Of a stretch of 41,270 nt of DNA, positions 26,866 to 35,119 are shown piece by piece. Positions within the stretch are counted from its first letter, which is position 1. Every line of letters starts with the position of its first letter. The position numbers were made by a program, and so were the translations under genes. Below the pieces are notes generated by a model. That model was not told the origin of the DNA. It ran no database searches and saw nothing but the letters and a program-made list of their open reading frames with translations. Origin of the DNA: Candidatus Binatia bacterium (lineage in GTDB: Bacteria; Desulfobacterota_B; Binatia; UBA9968; JAJDTQ01); assembly GCA_022827045.1 (NCBI GenBank), contig JAJDTQ010000001.1, positions 1 to 41,270 of the forward strand, written 5' to 3'.

Positions 26866-27570
26866 ATGCAAAGCGACTCCCTGGAGCGCGTCAACCGCGC
26901 CGTGATCCGGTGCCGGAGGTGCCCCCGGCTGGTGGCTTGGCGGGCCGAAACCGCGGCCAATCCGCCGCGCCGCTATCATGGCAACAAGTACTGGGGCCGG
27001 CCTCTGCCGGGCTTCGGCGACGGCGCCGCGAGGCTCCTGATCGTCGGTCTGGCGCCTGCCGCCCACGGCGGCAACCGCACCGGCCGGATGTTTACCGGAG
27101 ACCGCAGCGGCGACTGGCTCTACCGCGCACTGTTCGAGCACGGCTTCGCCAACCAGGCCGAGTCCGTGGACCGCGACGACGGCCTGGAACTCACCGACTG
27201 CTACATCTCCGCCGCCGTCCGCTGCGCGCCCCCCGCCAACAAGCCCGCCCGGTACGAGTTCGACAACTGCCGCGGCTATCTGGTCCGCGACCTCCGGCTG
27301 CTCCACCGTCTCAGGGTGGTCATAGCCCTGGGCAAGATCGCCTTCGACTCATACCTCAAGGCGGCGTCCGAGGCAGGCGAAGCGCTCCCCCGGCCACGCC
27401 CCAGGTTCGGCCACGGAAGCCGCCACGACCTCGACAGCGGCGTCACTTTGCTGGGTTCCTACCACCCCAGCCAGCAGAACACCTTCACCGGCAAGCTTAC
27501 TGTGCCCATGTTCCACGAGGTCTTCCGCGCGGCAAGGACATTGCTGGATCATGATCGCGCGCAGGTTTGA
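26866..27570 (+). CDS. Family 5 uracil-DNA glycosylase (UdgB type)
   Basis: A 234-residue DNA-repair enzyme that removes uracil and related deaminated bases from DNA. Motif 1, GLAPAAHGGNRTGRMFTGD, begins near residue 60, and motif 2, HPSQQNTFTGKL, near residue 200; both are typical of family 5. Cysteines for a [4Fe-4S] cluster are C16 and C19 (CRRC) plus two in the region RCAPPANKP to DNC. It is divergent from zorA and is followed by the toxin-antitoxin pair. It may be ordinary repair, or part of the island by location only. Confidence 0.9.
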   Translation: MQSDSLERVNRAVIRCRRCPRLVAWRAETAANPPRRYHGNKYWGRPLPGFGDGAARLLIVGLAPAAHGGNRTGRMFTGDRSGDWLYRALFEHGFANQAESVDRDDGLELTDCYISAAVRCAPPANKPARYEFDNCRGYLVRDLRLLHRLRVVIALGKIAFDSYLKAASEAGEALPRPRPRFGHGSRHDLDSGVTLLGSYHPSQQNTFTGKLTVPMFHEVFRAARTLLDHDRAQV

Positions 27571-27610
27571 AGCCCGAGACCACACACAGTCGTAAGGTTT
27601 GCGAACCAGA

Positions 27611-27648
27611 CTTGACAATCTGTAGTCAATCGGCTACAGATTGTCAAG
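27611..27648. promoter_or_regulatory. Perfect 15-bp inverted repeat: probable operator/promoter of higBA
   Basis: CTTGACAATCTGTAG (27611-27625) and CTACAGATTGTCAAG (27634-27648) are exact reverse complements around an 8-base spacer. TTGACA at 27612-27617 is a consensus -35, and TACAGA at 27635-27640, 17 bases later, is a weak -10. The repeat thus covers the promoter and reaches the G of the GTG toxin start. HigA-type antitoxins repress their own operons through such palindromes. The stem is not GC-rich and has no T run, so a terminator is unlikely. Confidence 0.7.
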
Positions 27649-27983
27649 TGGTCGTACTGCACTACGTTTCGGAAGACGGCACTGACTACTTCGATATATG
27701 GCTTCGGCGGCAGTCACCCGAAACGCGGGCTCGTGTGCAGACACGCATCGATCGAATCGAGTTCGGGAACTTTGGGGATCACAAGAGTGTAGGGCGGGGT
27801 GTATCCGAGGTGCGGATCGACTTCGGCGTTGGATATAGGTTGTACTACGGGCGGGATGGTGAGGAGATCGTGATCTTGCTGGGTGCTGGAACCAAGAATC
27901 GCCAAGCCCGCGATATTGCAATGGCGCAAACTCGCTGGCAAGCGTATCGACAGGAGAGAAGAAATGCCCATAAGAGAACATAG
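27648..27983 (+). CDS. higB: HigB-type toxin (RelE/ParE superfamily)
   Basis: A 111-residue protein of the addiction-module killer family. Diagnostic core: FGNFGDHKSVGRGVSEVRI, GVGYRLYYG, IVILLGAGTKNRQ and ARDIAMAQTRW. Such toxins are usually mRNA interferases of the RelE fold, held inactive by the antitoxin. The GTG at 27648 was chosen because homology begins with VVLHYVS; an upstream TTG at 27567 would add 27 atypical residues running through the inverted repeat. No Shine-Dalgarno is seen, so the message may be leaderless. Toxin-first order with a 20-base overlap to the antitoxin is typical of higBA. Confidence 0.9.
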   Translation: MVVLHYVSEDGTDYFDIWLRRQSPETRARVQTRIDRIEFGNFGDHKSVGRGVSEVRIDFGVGYRLYYGRDGEEIVILLGAGTKNRQARDIAMAQTRWQAYRQERRNAHKRT

Positions 27984-28248
27984 GGCGAGCGATTATCTCA
28001 AGACACCGGAGGATATCGTTGCCTATCTGAACGCCGCGATCGAGGAGATGGGTGATGACCCTCGCCTGCTCATGAAAGCCTTTCGCAACGTGGCCGAGGC
28101 GCAGGGCGGCGTGTCGGCGCTGGCGCGTGAGGCCAAGCTGGATCGGGTGGCGCTGTCTCGCGCGCTGTCCGGTCAGCGAAATCCACGGCTCGACACGCTC
28201 ACGAAAGTTTCGGCTGCGTGTGGCGTCAAGCTACGGTTCGCGACCTGA
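27964..28248 (+). CDS. higA: HigA-type antitoxin (Xre helix-turn-helix)
   Basis: A 94-residue antitoxin matching the partner family of this toxin: DYLKTPEDIVAYLNAAIEE at the N-terminus and a helix-turn-helix in GGVSALAREAKLDRVALSRA, followed by SGQRNPRLDTLTKVSAACG. It neutralises the toxin and should bind the inverted repeat at 27611-27648 to autorepress the operon. AGGAGAG lies before the ATG at 27964, inside the end of the toxin gene, so the two are translationally linked. Confidence 0.92.
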   Translation: MPIREHRASDYLKTPEDIVAYLNAAIEEMGDDPRLLMKAFRNVAEAQGGVSALAREAKLDRVALSRALSGQRNPRLDTLTKVSAACGVKLRFAT

Positions 28249-28345
28249 ACGCACGCTGCTCCGTCACCAGCATCCGAATCGCTTGCGGTATACACAGGAG
28301 TTGCAATAAACGGTAACAGACGAATCGCAAAGAGGAGGACTTGAC

Positions 28346-28639
28346 ATGTCCATTGTCAGATTGATCCACGTCAACGTCGACCCCGGCCAGGCCGCGGAAG
28401 CGGAGCGCATCTGGAAGGAAGACTGCGGCCCGCGCATGCTCGCTCAGCCGGGCTGCAAGTCCGAGCAGTTGCTGAAGTGCACCGATTCTCCGGGCGAATA
28501 CATCTCCTACGCGGAGTGGGAGAGTCAGGAAGACATCGATCGCTATCGCGAAAGTGACGACCACAAGGCCATCCAGACGCATGCCCGGGCTCTGCAGGGC
28601 GCGCGGGCCGTGGTCAAGCGATACGATCCCATCGACTGA
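28346..28639 (+). CDS. ABM-domain (dimeric alpha-beta barrel) protein
   Basis: A 97-residue protein with the antibiotic-biosynthesis-monooxygenase fold: MSIVRLIHVNVDPGQAAEAE, a central GCKSEQLLKC, then EYISYAEWES and a C-terminal helix. AGAGGAGG stands 8 bases before the ATG. Members are cofactor-free monooxygenases, haem-degrading enzymes or stress proteins; nothing here fixes the substrate. It stands alone between higA and the FAD/Fe-S oxidoreductase. Confidence 0.82.
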   Translation: MSIVRLIHVNVDPGQAAEAERIWKEDCGPRMLAQPGCKSEQLLKCTDSPGEYISYAEWESQEDIDRYRESDDHKAIQTHARALQGARAVVKRYDPID

Positions 28640-28715
28640 GTCTTCCCGTGGAGGCAAGGATACCTGAGCCATTGCCACTTCGTTCGTGACGGGGTGGCGG
28701 CGAGGAGCATTTCCC

Positions 28716-31607
28716 ATGGCGCGTGAAGTGCAGGATTACCAGGAAACCGAGGCCGAGCTCCGCAAGCGGGTGGAGGGCGAGGTCCGGTTCGACCACTACT
28801 CGCGGCTGCTCTACGCCACCGATGCGTCCATCTACCAGATGGAGCCCGTGGGCGTGGTGATCCCCCGGCACAAGGGCGACGTCCAGGCGGTCATCGAGGT
28901 GGCCAACCGCCACCGGGTGCCGGTGCTGGCCCGGGGCGGCGGCACTTCGCTGGCGGGCCAGACCGTGGGCCACGCCATCGTCTTGGACTTCTCCAAGTAC
29001 ATGAACCAGGTGCTGGAGGTGAACCGGGAGGAGCTCTGGGCCCGCGTCCAGCCGGGGCTCGTCCAGGACGGCCTCAACTCCCACGTGGCGCCCATGGGGA
29101 TGCTCTTCGGGCCGGACACCTCCACCTCGAACCGGGCCACCATCGGCGGCATGATCGGCAACAACTCGTCCGGCGCACATTCCGTCGTCTACGGCAAGAC
29201 CCTGGACCACGTGCTGGAGCTGACCGTGCTCCTGGCCGACGGCAGCGAGGCGGTGCTGGGCGATCTCTCGGCCGACACCCTGGCCACGCGGCAGGCGGGG
29301 AAGGGGCTGGAGAGCCGCATCTACCAGCAGCTCCCGCCGCTGGTGGAATCGGCCGGGAGGCTCATCGCGGAGCGTTATCCCAAGCTGATGCGGCGGGTTT
29401 CGGGCTACAACCTCGACGAGTTCACCAAGGACCAGCCGTTCAACCTCTCGCGCCTGATCGTGGGCTCCGAGGGCACTCTCGCGTGCGTGGTGGAAGCGAA
29501 GATGCGGCTGGTGCCCAAGCCCAAGTTCACCGCCCTGGACGTCATCCACTTCCACGACCTCCAGGACGCGCTGGGGGTGTCGGAGGCCATCCTCGCCACC
29601 GACCCCTACGCCATGGAGCTGACCGACAAGCCCATCCTGGACCTGGCGCGCAACAACATCGAGCAGTCCAAGCGGCTGGGCTTCGTCCAGGGCGACCCCG
29701 ACGCCATCCTCATGGTGGAATACGACGGCGAAACCCTCGAAGAGGTTCGCGACAAGGTCGACAAGCTGGAGGTGATCCGCCAGCGCGAGCACATGGGCTA
29801 CGCCGCCTCCCTGGCCTACGAGCCGGGGGAAGTGCAGCGGATCTGGGGCGTGCGCAAGGCCGGCCTGGGGCTCCTGCTGGGCGTCAAGGGCGAGAAGAAG
29901 CCCATCGCCTTTGTCGAGGACACGGCGGTGGATCCGGTCAAGCTGCCCGAGTTCATCAAGCGCTTCCGCGGCATCCTCAGCAGCCACGGTGTCCGCGCCG
30001 GTTACTACGGCCACTGCTCGGTGGGCTGCATGCACATCCGCCCCTTCATCAACCTCAAGGAAGCGGGCGAGGTGAAGAAGATGACGCAGATCTCCTGCGA
30101 GATCTCGGACCTGGTGATGGAGTTCGGCGGCGCCATGTCCGGCGAGCACGGCGACGGCTTGGCCCGCAGCCACCTGAACGAGAAGCTCTTCGGGCCCGAG
30201 CTGTACCAGGAGTTCCGCAAGGTCAAGCGCCTGTTCGACCCGGACAACCTGATGAACCCTGGCAAGATCGTGGACGCGCCGGCCATGACCGACTCACTCC
30301 GCTACGGCACCTCCTACAAGACCTGGCAGCCCGACACCATGCTGGACTTCAGCGACCAGGGCGGCTTCGTGGCCGCGGTGGAGATGTGCAACGGCACCGG
30401 CGCCTGCCGAAAGACCCTGGGCGGCACCATGTGCCCGTCCTACATGGCGACGCTGGAGGAGGAGCACTCCACCCGCGGGCGCGCCACCGCCCTTCGCTCG
30501 GTGCTGTCGGGCAAGGTGCCGCGCTCCGAGTTCACCGGCGAGCGCCTCCACGAGGTGCTGGACCTCTGTCTGGAGTGCAAGGGCTGCAAGGCCGAGTGCC
30601 CCTCCAACGTGGACATGGCCAAGCTCAAGTACGAGTTCCTGCACCACTACCAGCAGGTCCACGGCGTCCCGCTTCGGAGCCGCCTGTTCGGGCGCATCGG
30701 CGCCCTGAGCCGTTGGGGCTCGCTGCTGGCGCCGGTCGCGAACCGGGTCAACGGCAGCTTCGCCAACCGCTGGTTCCTGGACCGCTTCCTGGGCATCGAC
30801 CGCAGGCGCCCGTTACCGAGCTTCGCGCGCAACAACTTCGAGACATGGTGGAACAAGCGTGATGCCGCGGGAAGCGGCGCCCGCGGCTCGGTGATCCTGT
30901 TCCACGACACCTTCAACACCTACAACACGCCGGACGTGGCGGTGGCGGCCACGCGCCTGCTGGAGCATCTCGGCTATCGGGTGATGACCGTGCCGCGGCG
31001 CTGTTGCGGCCGCCCGATGATCTCCAAGGGCATGCTGCAGGACGCCAAGGACCACGCCGCCTGGAACGTGGCGCGGCTGCTGCCCCACGTGGAGCAGGGG
31101 GTGAGGGTGGTGGGCCTGGAACCCTCCTGCATCCTGACGCTCCGGGACGAGTACCCCGACCTCCTGCGCAACGAGCCGTCGCGCATGGTGGCGGGCCACA
31201 CGCTGCTCATCGAGGAGCTGCTGATGCGCGACGAGTCGGCGGGCGCCGTGAAGAACGGCGGCGCCGCCAGGCCGCCGGTGGTGCTGCACGGCCACTGCCA
31301 CCAGAAGTCGCTGGTGGGCATGGCGCCCACGGTCTCGGTGCTGCGGGAGGCCGGCCACGAGGTCCGCGAGGTGGATTCCGGCTGCTGCGGCATGGCCGGC
31401 TCGTTCGGCTTCGAGAAGGAACACTACGATGTGTCGGTGGCCATCGCCAACCGCCGCCTGGTGCCGGCGGTGGAGGCCGCCCCCGAGGACGCCCGCGTGG
31501 TGGCCTCGGGGATCTCCTGCCGGCAGCAGATCGAGCATCTCACCGGACGCCGGGCGCTCCATCCGGTGGAGGTGCTGTGGGAAGACGTCGGGGAAGCCGG
31601 GGCCTGA
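28716..31607 (+). CDS. FAD-linked oxidase / Fe-S / CCG fusion oxidoreductase (GlcD/DLD-like)
   Basis: A 963-residue fusion. Residues ~40-230 form a PCMH-type FAD domain (VLARGGGTSLAGQTVGH, GGMIGNNSSGAHSV). Residues ~230-530 are the FAD-oxidase C-terminal domain, with HCSVGCMHIRP and GEHGDGLARS. Cysteine motifs follow: CNGTGACRKTLGGTMCPSY near 556, CLECKGCKAECPSNV near 616, then CCG-type segments (RRCCGRPMISKG near 762, SGCCGMAGSFG near 888). This matches D-lactate/2-hydroxyglutarate/glycolate dehydrogenases that pass electrons to a quinone. The ATG at 28716 has GAGGAG upstream. Substrate is undetermined. Confidence 0.92.
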   Translation: MAREVQDYQETEAELRKRVEGEVRFDHYSRLLYATDASIYQMEPVGVVIPRHKGDVQAVIEVANRHRVPVLARGGGTSLAGQTVGHAIVLDFSKYMNQVLEVNREELWARVQPGLVQDGLNSHVAPMGMLFGPDTSTSNRATIGGMIGNNSSGAHSVVYGKTLDHVLELTVLLADGSEAVLGDLSADTLATRQAGKGLESRIYQQLPPLVESAGRLIAERYPKLMRRVSGYNLDEFTKDQPFNLSRLIVGSEGTLACVVEAKMRLVPKPKFTALDVIHFHDLQDALGVSEAILATDPYAMELTDKPILDLARNNIEQSKRLGFVQGDPDAILMVEYDGETLEEVRDKVDKLEVIRQREHMGYAASLAYEPGEVQRIWGVRKAGLGLLLGVKGEKKPIAFVEDTAVDPVKLPEFIKRFRGILSSHGVRAGYYGHCSVGCMHIRPFINLKEAGEVKKMTQISCEISDLVMEFGGAMSGEHGDGLARSHLNEKLFGPELYQEFRKVKRLFDPDNLMNPGKIVDAPAMTDSLRYGTSYKTWQPDTMLDFSDQGGFVAAVEMCNGTGACRKTLGGTMCPSYMATLEEEHSTRGRATALRSVLSGKVPRSEFTGERLHEVLDLCLECKGCKAECPSNVDMAKLKYEFLHHYQQVHGVPLRSRLFGRIGALSRWGSLLAPVANRVNGSFANRWFLDRFLGIDRRRPLPSFARNNFETWWNKRDAAGSGARGSVILFHDTFNTYNTPDVAVAATRLLEHLGYRVMTVPRRCCGRPMISKGMLQDAKDHAAWNVARLLPHVEQGVRVVGLEPSCILTLRDEYPDLLRNEPSRMVAGHTLLIEELLMRDESAGAVKNGGAARPPVVLHGHCHQKSLVGMAPTVSVLREAGHEVREVDSGCCGMAGSFGFEKEHYDVSVAIANRRLVPAVEAAPEDARVVASGISCRQQIEHLTGRRALHPVEVLWEDVGEAGA

Positions 31608-31614
31608 GGGGGTC

Positions 31615-32928
31615 ATGGGCAGGATCGCGGCTCTACGCTGTCCGCAGTGTGGCTGGGAGGCGGTGACCGACGACACCTTCGCCTGCGGCGCATGCGGAGC
31701 CGTGCTGGAGGTCCGGATGGACCTCGGACATCTCACCCGCTCCGACGTGCGCATCATCCGCTCCAGCGCCGACAACACACTGTGGCGCTGGTTCGATTTC
31801 TTTCCGGTGAAGAGCCGCGCCTCGGTGGTGTCCCTGGGCGAAGGCTACACGCCGCTCATGCGTTGCCGCCGTCTGGGCGAGCACCTGGGGATGGAACGGC
31901 TCTACGTCAAGAACGACACGCTGCTGCCCACGGGTTCCCTCAAGGACCGCAGCAATAGCGTGGGCATCTCCCGCGCGGTGGAGCTGGGCTTCGACACCGT
32001 GGCGGTGCCGTCCACCGGCAACGCCGCCGCGTCGGTGGCCGCCTACGCCGCTGCCGCGGGGTTGCGCAGCGTCGTCATGGTGCCGGCCGGCACCGATGCG
32101 GCCAAGGTGACCCAGGCGGTCGCCTGCGGCGCCGAGGTGGTGACGGTGGAGGGGAGTCTCGACGACATCGGACCGTTCTACCGGGAAGCGGTCAAGGAGT
32201 TCGGCTGGTACGATTGCCTGTCCACCAACCCGTACCGCAACGAGGGCAAGAAGTCCTACGCCTTTGAGTTGTTCGATCAACTGGACGAGCACGTGCCCAA
32301 TTGGATCATCCACCCTACCGCCGGAGGCGCGGGGCTGGCCGCCATGTGGAAGGGTTACCAGGAGTTGCACGACCTCGGCTGGGTGCACCGGTTCCCCCGG
32401 CTGGTGGCGGCCCAGAGCGAGGCCGCGGCCCCCATCGCCGCGGCGTTGAAGAGCAACAGCGCCACCGTCGAGCCGGTGGCCGCGGGCGCCACGGTGGCGG
32501 AGAGCATCCGGGTGGGCAACCCCCATGCGCTGGGGCTGCGCGCCGTGCGCGCGGTGCGGGCCAGCAACGGCACGGGCGTGGGGCTGCCGGACGGTGAGAT
32601 CCTCGAGGCCCAGGACCTGCTGGGCCGTCTGGCCGGAGTGTTCGCGGAGCCCTCGGCCGCGGTGTCGCTGGCCGTGGCCGCGCGGCTGCGGCGGGAGGGG
32701 GTCATCCGCGCCGACGACATGGTCGTGTGCAACATCACCGGCCACGGCCTCAAGCAGGTCGCCAGCGTCGCCGTGCCGCCGGAGCAGCTGCAGCCGGTGG
32801 AGCCGGAGCTCGACGCCCTGAGAAAACGGCTGGACAGTGCACCCTCCGTTCGTCCTGAGGGTAGCGAGGCGCAGCCGAGCGAAGTCGAAGGGCGGATGGG
32901 GATTTCGGAAAGCGAAGGACAGCCATGA
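31615..32928 (+). CDS. Threonine synthase-like PLP enzyme
   Basis: A 437-residue fold-type II PLP enzyme. A zinc-ribbon-like N-terminus (CPQCGWEAVTDDTFACGAC) precedes LGEGYTPLMRC; the PLP lysine lies in TGSLKDRSNSVG. Glycine-rich PSTGNAAASVAAYAA and HPTAGGAGLAAMW bind the cofactor phosphate and carboxylate. In threonine synthase the reaction is O-phosphohomoserine to threonine, but substrate is not certain without neighbours of that pathway. The last ~30 residues (from about PSVRPEGSEAQ) are encoded by a dispersed repeat and are probably not functional. Its stop overlaps the start of the next gene (ATGA). Confidence 0.85.
   Translation: MGRIAALRCPQCGWEAVTDDTFACGACGAVLEVRMDLGHLTRSDVRIIRSSADNTLWRWFDFFPVKSRASVVSLGEGYTPLMRCRRLGEHLGMERLYVKNDTLLPTGSLKDRSNSVGISRAVELGFDTVAVPSTGNAAASVAAYAAAAGLRSVVMVPAGTDAAKVTQAVACGAEVVTVEGSLDDIGPFYREAVKEFGWYDCLSTNPYRNEGKKSYAFELFDQLDEHVPNWIIHPTAGGAGLAAMWKGYQELHDLGWVHRFPRLVAAQSEAAAPIAAALKSNSATVEPVAAGATVAESIRVGNPHALGLRAVRAVRASNGTGVGLPDGEILEAQDLLGRLAGVFAEPSAAVSLAVAARLRREGVIRADDMVVCNITGHGLKQVASVAVPPEQLQPVEPELDALRKRLDSAPSVRPEGSEAQPSEVEGRMGISESEGQP
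32839..32900. repeat. Dispersed imperfect palindrome inside the 3' end of the threonine-synthase-like gene
   Basis: The segment starts CCCTCCGTTCGTCCTGAGG and ends GAAGTCGAAGGGCGGATGGG; its ends are imperfectly complementary. Elements beginning TTCGTCCTGAG and ending in GTCGAAGG are familiar short intergenic repeats in high-GC proteobacterial genomes. Here it is translated as part of the upstream gene. Confidence 0.55.
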
Positions 32929-33959
32929 AGTTCGGATACTACCTGCTCAACACCTACGTTCCCGAGCTGGACGGGGATTCGCGCGAGCTCTACGCCCGCT
33001 GGTTGGAGCAGATCGACGCCGCCGAGGACATGCGTTTCGACAGCCTCTGGGTCACCGAGCACCACTTCCGCCTGTTCGGCGGCATGATGCCCAGTCCGCA
33101 GATGCTTCTGTCCGCGGCCTCACAGCGCACCCGGCGGCTCCAGCTCGGCTCGGCCGTGTCATTGGTACCCATGCACCACCCGCTGCAGATCGCCGAGGAC
33201 TACGCCATGCTCGATCTCCTGTCCGACGGGCGTCTGCTCTTCGGCGCCGGCCGGGGCATGAGCCCCCACGAGTACGAGGTGTATGGACACGACTGGCCCA
33301 CCGCGCAGCCGCGGCTGGTGGAGGCCCTGGACGTCATCCGCATGGCGTGGACCGAGGAGACCGTGGAGTGGGACGGGGAGTTCTTCAGCTACCACGGCAT
33401 GACCGTGCGGCCGAGGCCGCACCAACAGCCGCATCCACCCATCTACGTGCCGGCCAACCGGGACCTGGACAACTTCCGCATGATCGGAAGCCACGGCTAC
33501 CACCTGATGACGCTGCCGTGGATCGGCAGCAACCAGGAGCAGCGTCCGCGTATCGAGGTCTACCTCGAGAGCCTGCGGAAAGCGGGCTATTCCGAAGAAG
33601 ACCACGATGTTTTCGTCATGTACCCGATCTACGTCGGCGAGGACGACGGCCAGGCCCGCGCCGAAGTGGAGGATGCGTGGCACCGCTGGCGCGAGTTCGC
33701 CCTCGATGAGGTCCGCCTCGACCCCGCCCGCGTGCCCATGCTGGACAAGATCTACGCGCGCCTGGCCTTCGACATGATGGTGCAGGACAACCGCGGCGTC
33801 TTTGGCGGCCCCGACACCTGCATCGAGCACCTCAAGGTCATTTGCGAAGTGGTGCGCCCCACCCACATCGGCCTCTGTTTCCACTTCGGCGGCCTCAAGC
33901 AGGACAAGGTCCTCGCCTCCATGGAGCGCTTCAGCCGCCACGTGGCGCCGGCGTTCTAG
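32925..33959 (+). CDS. LLM-class (luciferase-like) flavin-dependent oxidoreductase
   Basis: A 344-residue TIM-barrel monooxygenase of the bacterial luciferase family. Typical features are MKFGYYLLNTY at the start, FDSLWVTEHHFRLFGG near residues 38-53, LQLGSAVSLVPMHHPLQIAEDYAMLD, and GRLLFGAGRGMSPHEYEVYG. Members use reduced FMN supplied by a separate reductase. The ATG overlaps the stop of the preceding PLP-enzyme gene, so the two are coupled. No substrate can be assigned. Confidence 0.9.
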   Translation: MKFGYYLLNTYVPELDGDSRELYARWLEQIDAAEDMRFDSLWVTEHHFRLFGGMMPSPQMLLSAASQRTRRLQLGSAVSLVPMHHPLQIAEDYAMLDLLSDGRLLFGAGRGMSPHEYEVYGHDWPTAQPRLVEALDVIRMAWTEETVEWDGEFFSYHGMTVRPRPHQQPHPPIYVPANRDLDNFRMIGSHGYHLMTLPWIGSNQEQRPRIEVYLESLRKAGYSEEDHDVFVMYPIYVGEDDGQARAEVEDAWHRWREFALDEVRLDPARVPMLDKIYARLAFDMMVQDNRGVFGGPDTCIEHLKVICEVVRPTHIGLCFHFGGLKQDKVLASMERFSRHVAPAF

Positions 33960-33963
33960 GCTT

Positions 33964-34066
33964 TCACCCGGCCTTCGGCCATCCTCTCCCAGAGGGAGAG
34001 GGCTATAATCTGACCCCTCCTCTGAGAGGGGGTTATAATCTGACCCCCTCTCCCTTTGGGAGAGGG
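33964..34066. repeat. Cluster of hairpin repeats between convergent genes
   Basis: Copy 2 of the 39-bp unit lies at 33964-34002, with stem CCTCTCCC/GGGAGAGG. TATAATCTGACCCC occurs twice, at 34004-34017 and 34034-34047. A further hairpin CCCCTC/GAGGGG lies between them, and CCCTCTCCC/GGGAGAGGG with a TTT loop at 34046-34066. The cluster sits between the LLM gene (+) and ppk2 (-), so it may act as a two-way terminator. Confidence 0.75.
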
Positions 34067-34096
34067 TTGGGGTGAGGGCTCCCAGTGTCCTGCGTT

Positions 34097-34954
34097 TCAG
34101 GGATACAGCGCGGGGACGAAGGTCTGATCCGTGATGGGCGGGCGGACATACGCGCCGGCATCCGTCCGTTTCGGCAGCTTGATCGGTTCGGGCGTCAAGT
34201 CCTGATGGGGGATCAGGCCCAGTAGATGGCTGATGCAGTTCAGCCGCGCGTGTTTCTTCACGTCCGCCTCGACCACGTACCACGGCGCCTGCTTGATGTC
34301 GGTGTGGGCGAACATCTCGTCCTTCGCCCTCGAATAGTCGACCCAGCGCCGCCGTGATTCCAGGTCCATCGGACTCAGCTTCCAGCGTTTGTGCTTGGCT
34401 TTGAGCCGGCTCTGGAAGCGCCGCTCCTGCTCCTCGTCGGAGATCGAGAACCAGTACTTGATCAGCGTGATGCCGGAGCGCACCAGCATGCGCTCGAACT
34501 CCGGGCAGCTACGCAGGAACTCTTGGTATTCCTCGTTGGTGCAAAAGCCCATGACCCGCTCGACGCCGGCGCGGTTGTACCAACTGCGGTCGAACAGCAC
34601 CATCTCCCCGGCGGCCGGCAGGTGGGGCACGTAACGCTGAAAGTACCATTGAGTCTGCTCGCGCTCGGTGGGGGCGGGCAGCGCCACGACGCGGCACATG
34701 CGGGGACTCAGGTGCTGGGTGATGCGCTTGATGACGCCGCCCTTGCCCGCCGCGTCGCGACCCTCGAACAGCACCACCACCTTCAGCCCCTCTTGCTTGA
34801 TCCATTCGAGCATGGTCACGAGCTCGATCTGGAGCCTGAGAAGCTCCTTCTCGTAACGCTTGTTGTCGATCTTCTCCGGCCGGGACGCGGCCGCCCCGGC
34901 GCCGTCACGGACCGTGTCCTTCAATTTCTTCTCATGCTTGTTCGTCTTGGCCAT
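34097..34954 (-). CDS. ppk2: Polyphosphate kinase 2 (PPK2 family)
   Basis: A 285-residue enzyme that transfers phosphate between polyphosphate and nucleoside diphosphates. The Walker A loop is FEGRDAAGKGG at 63-73 and the Walker B region is LFDRSWYNRAG with Asp122. The lid block RWKLSPMDLESRRRW is also present. One-domain length fits class I PPK2, which mainly uses polyphosphate to make ATP or GTP. The ATG at 34954 has AAAGGAG upstream; a longer frame adds ten residues without a ribosome site. The N-terminal ~25 residues are lysine-rich and variable. Confidence 0.94.
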   Translation of the reverse strand: MAKTNKHEKKLKDTVRDGAGAAASRPEKIDNKRYEKELLRLQIELVTMLEWIKQEGLKVVVLFEGRDAAGKGGVIKRITQHLSPRMCRVVALPAPTEREQTQWYFQRYVPHLPAAGEMVLFDRSWYNRAGVERVMGFCTNEEYQEFLRSCPEFERMLVRSGITLIKYWFSISDEEQERRFQSRLKAKHKRWKLSPMDLESRRRWVDYSRAKDEMFAHTDIKQAPWYVVEADVKKHARLNCISHLLGLIPHQDLTPEPIKLPKRTDAGAYVRPPITDQTFVPALYP

Positions 34955-35119
34955 GTCTGCTCCTTTGAACGCACATGAATGCATCGTGCGGGCGACTCGC
35001 GAAGCCAGAGATACTCGAAAAGCACGGTGCTTGTCCAGGAGAGCAAGCTGCTCACGCGTGCGCCTTTATGTTAGACTCGGCGAGATGATGTCGACGGGAA
35101 GCAGGGGACGGACCGCGTC

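Noticed and set aside
27567..27647. Upstream TTG start for the HigB toxin
   Set aside because: It would add 27 unrelated residues translated through the operator palindrome; homology starts at GTG 27648.
28249..28345. Repeated CGAATCGC near the ABM gene as an operator
   Set aside because: Only two short direct copies; expected by chance in a gap of this size.
34955..35119. Promoter for argS in the gap after ppk2
   Set aside because: No convincing -35/-10 pair; only a loose TTAGACT-like element is present.
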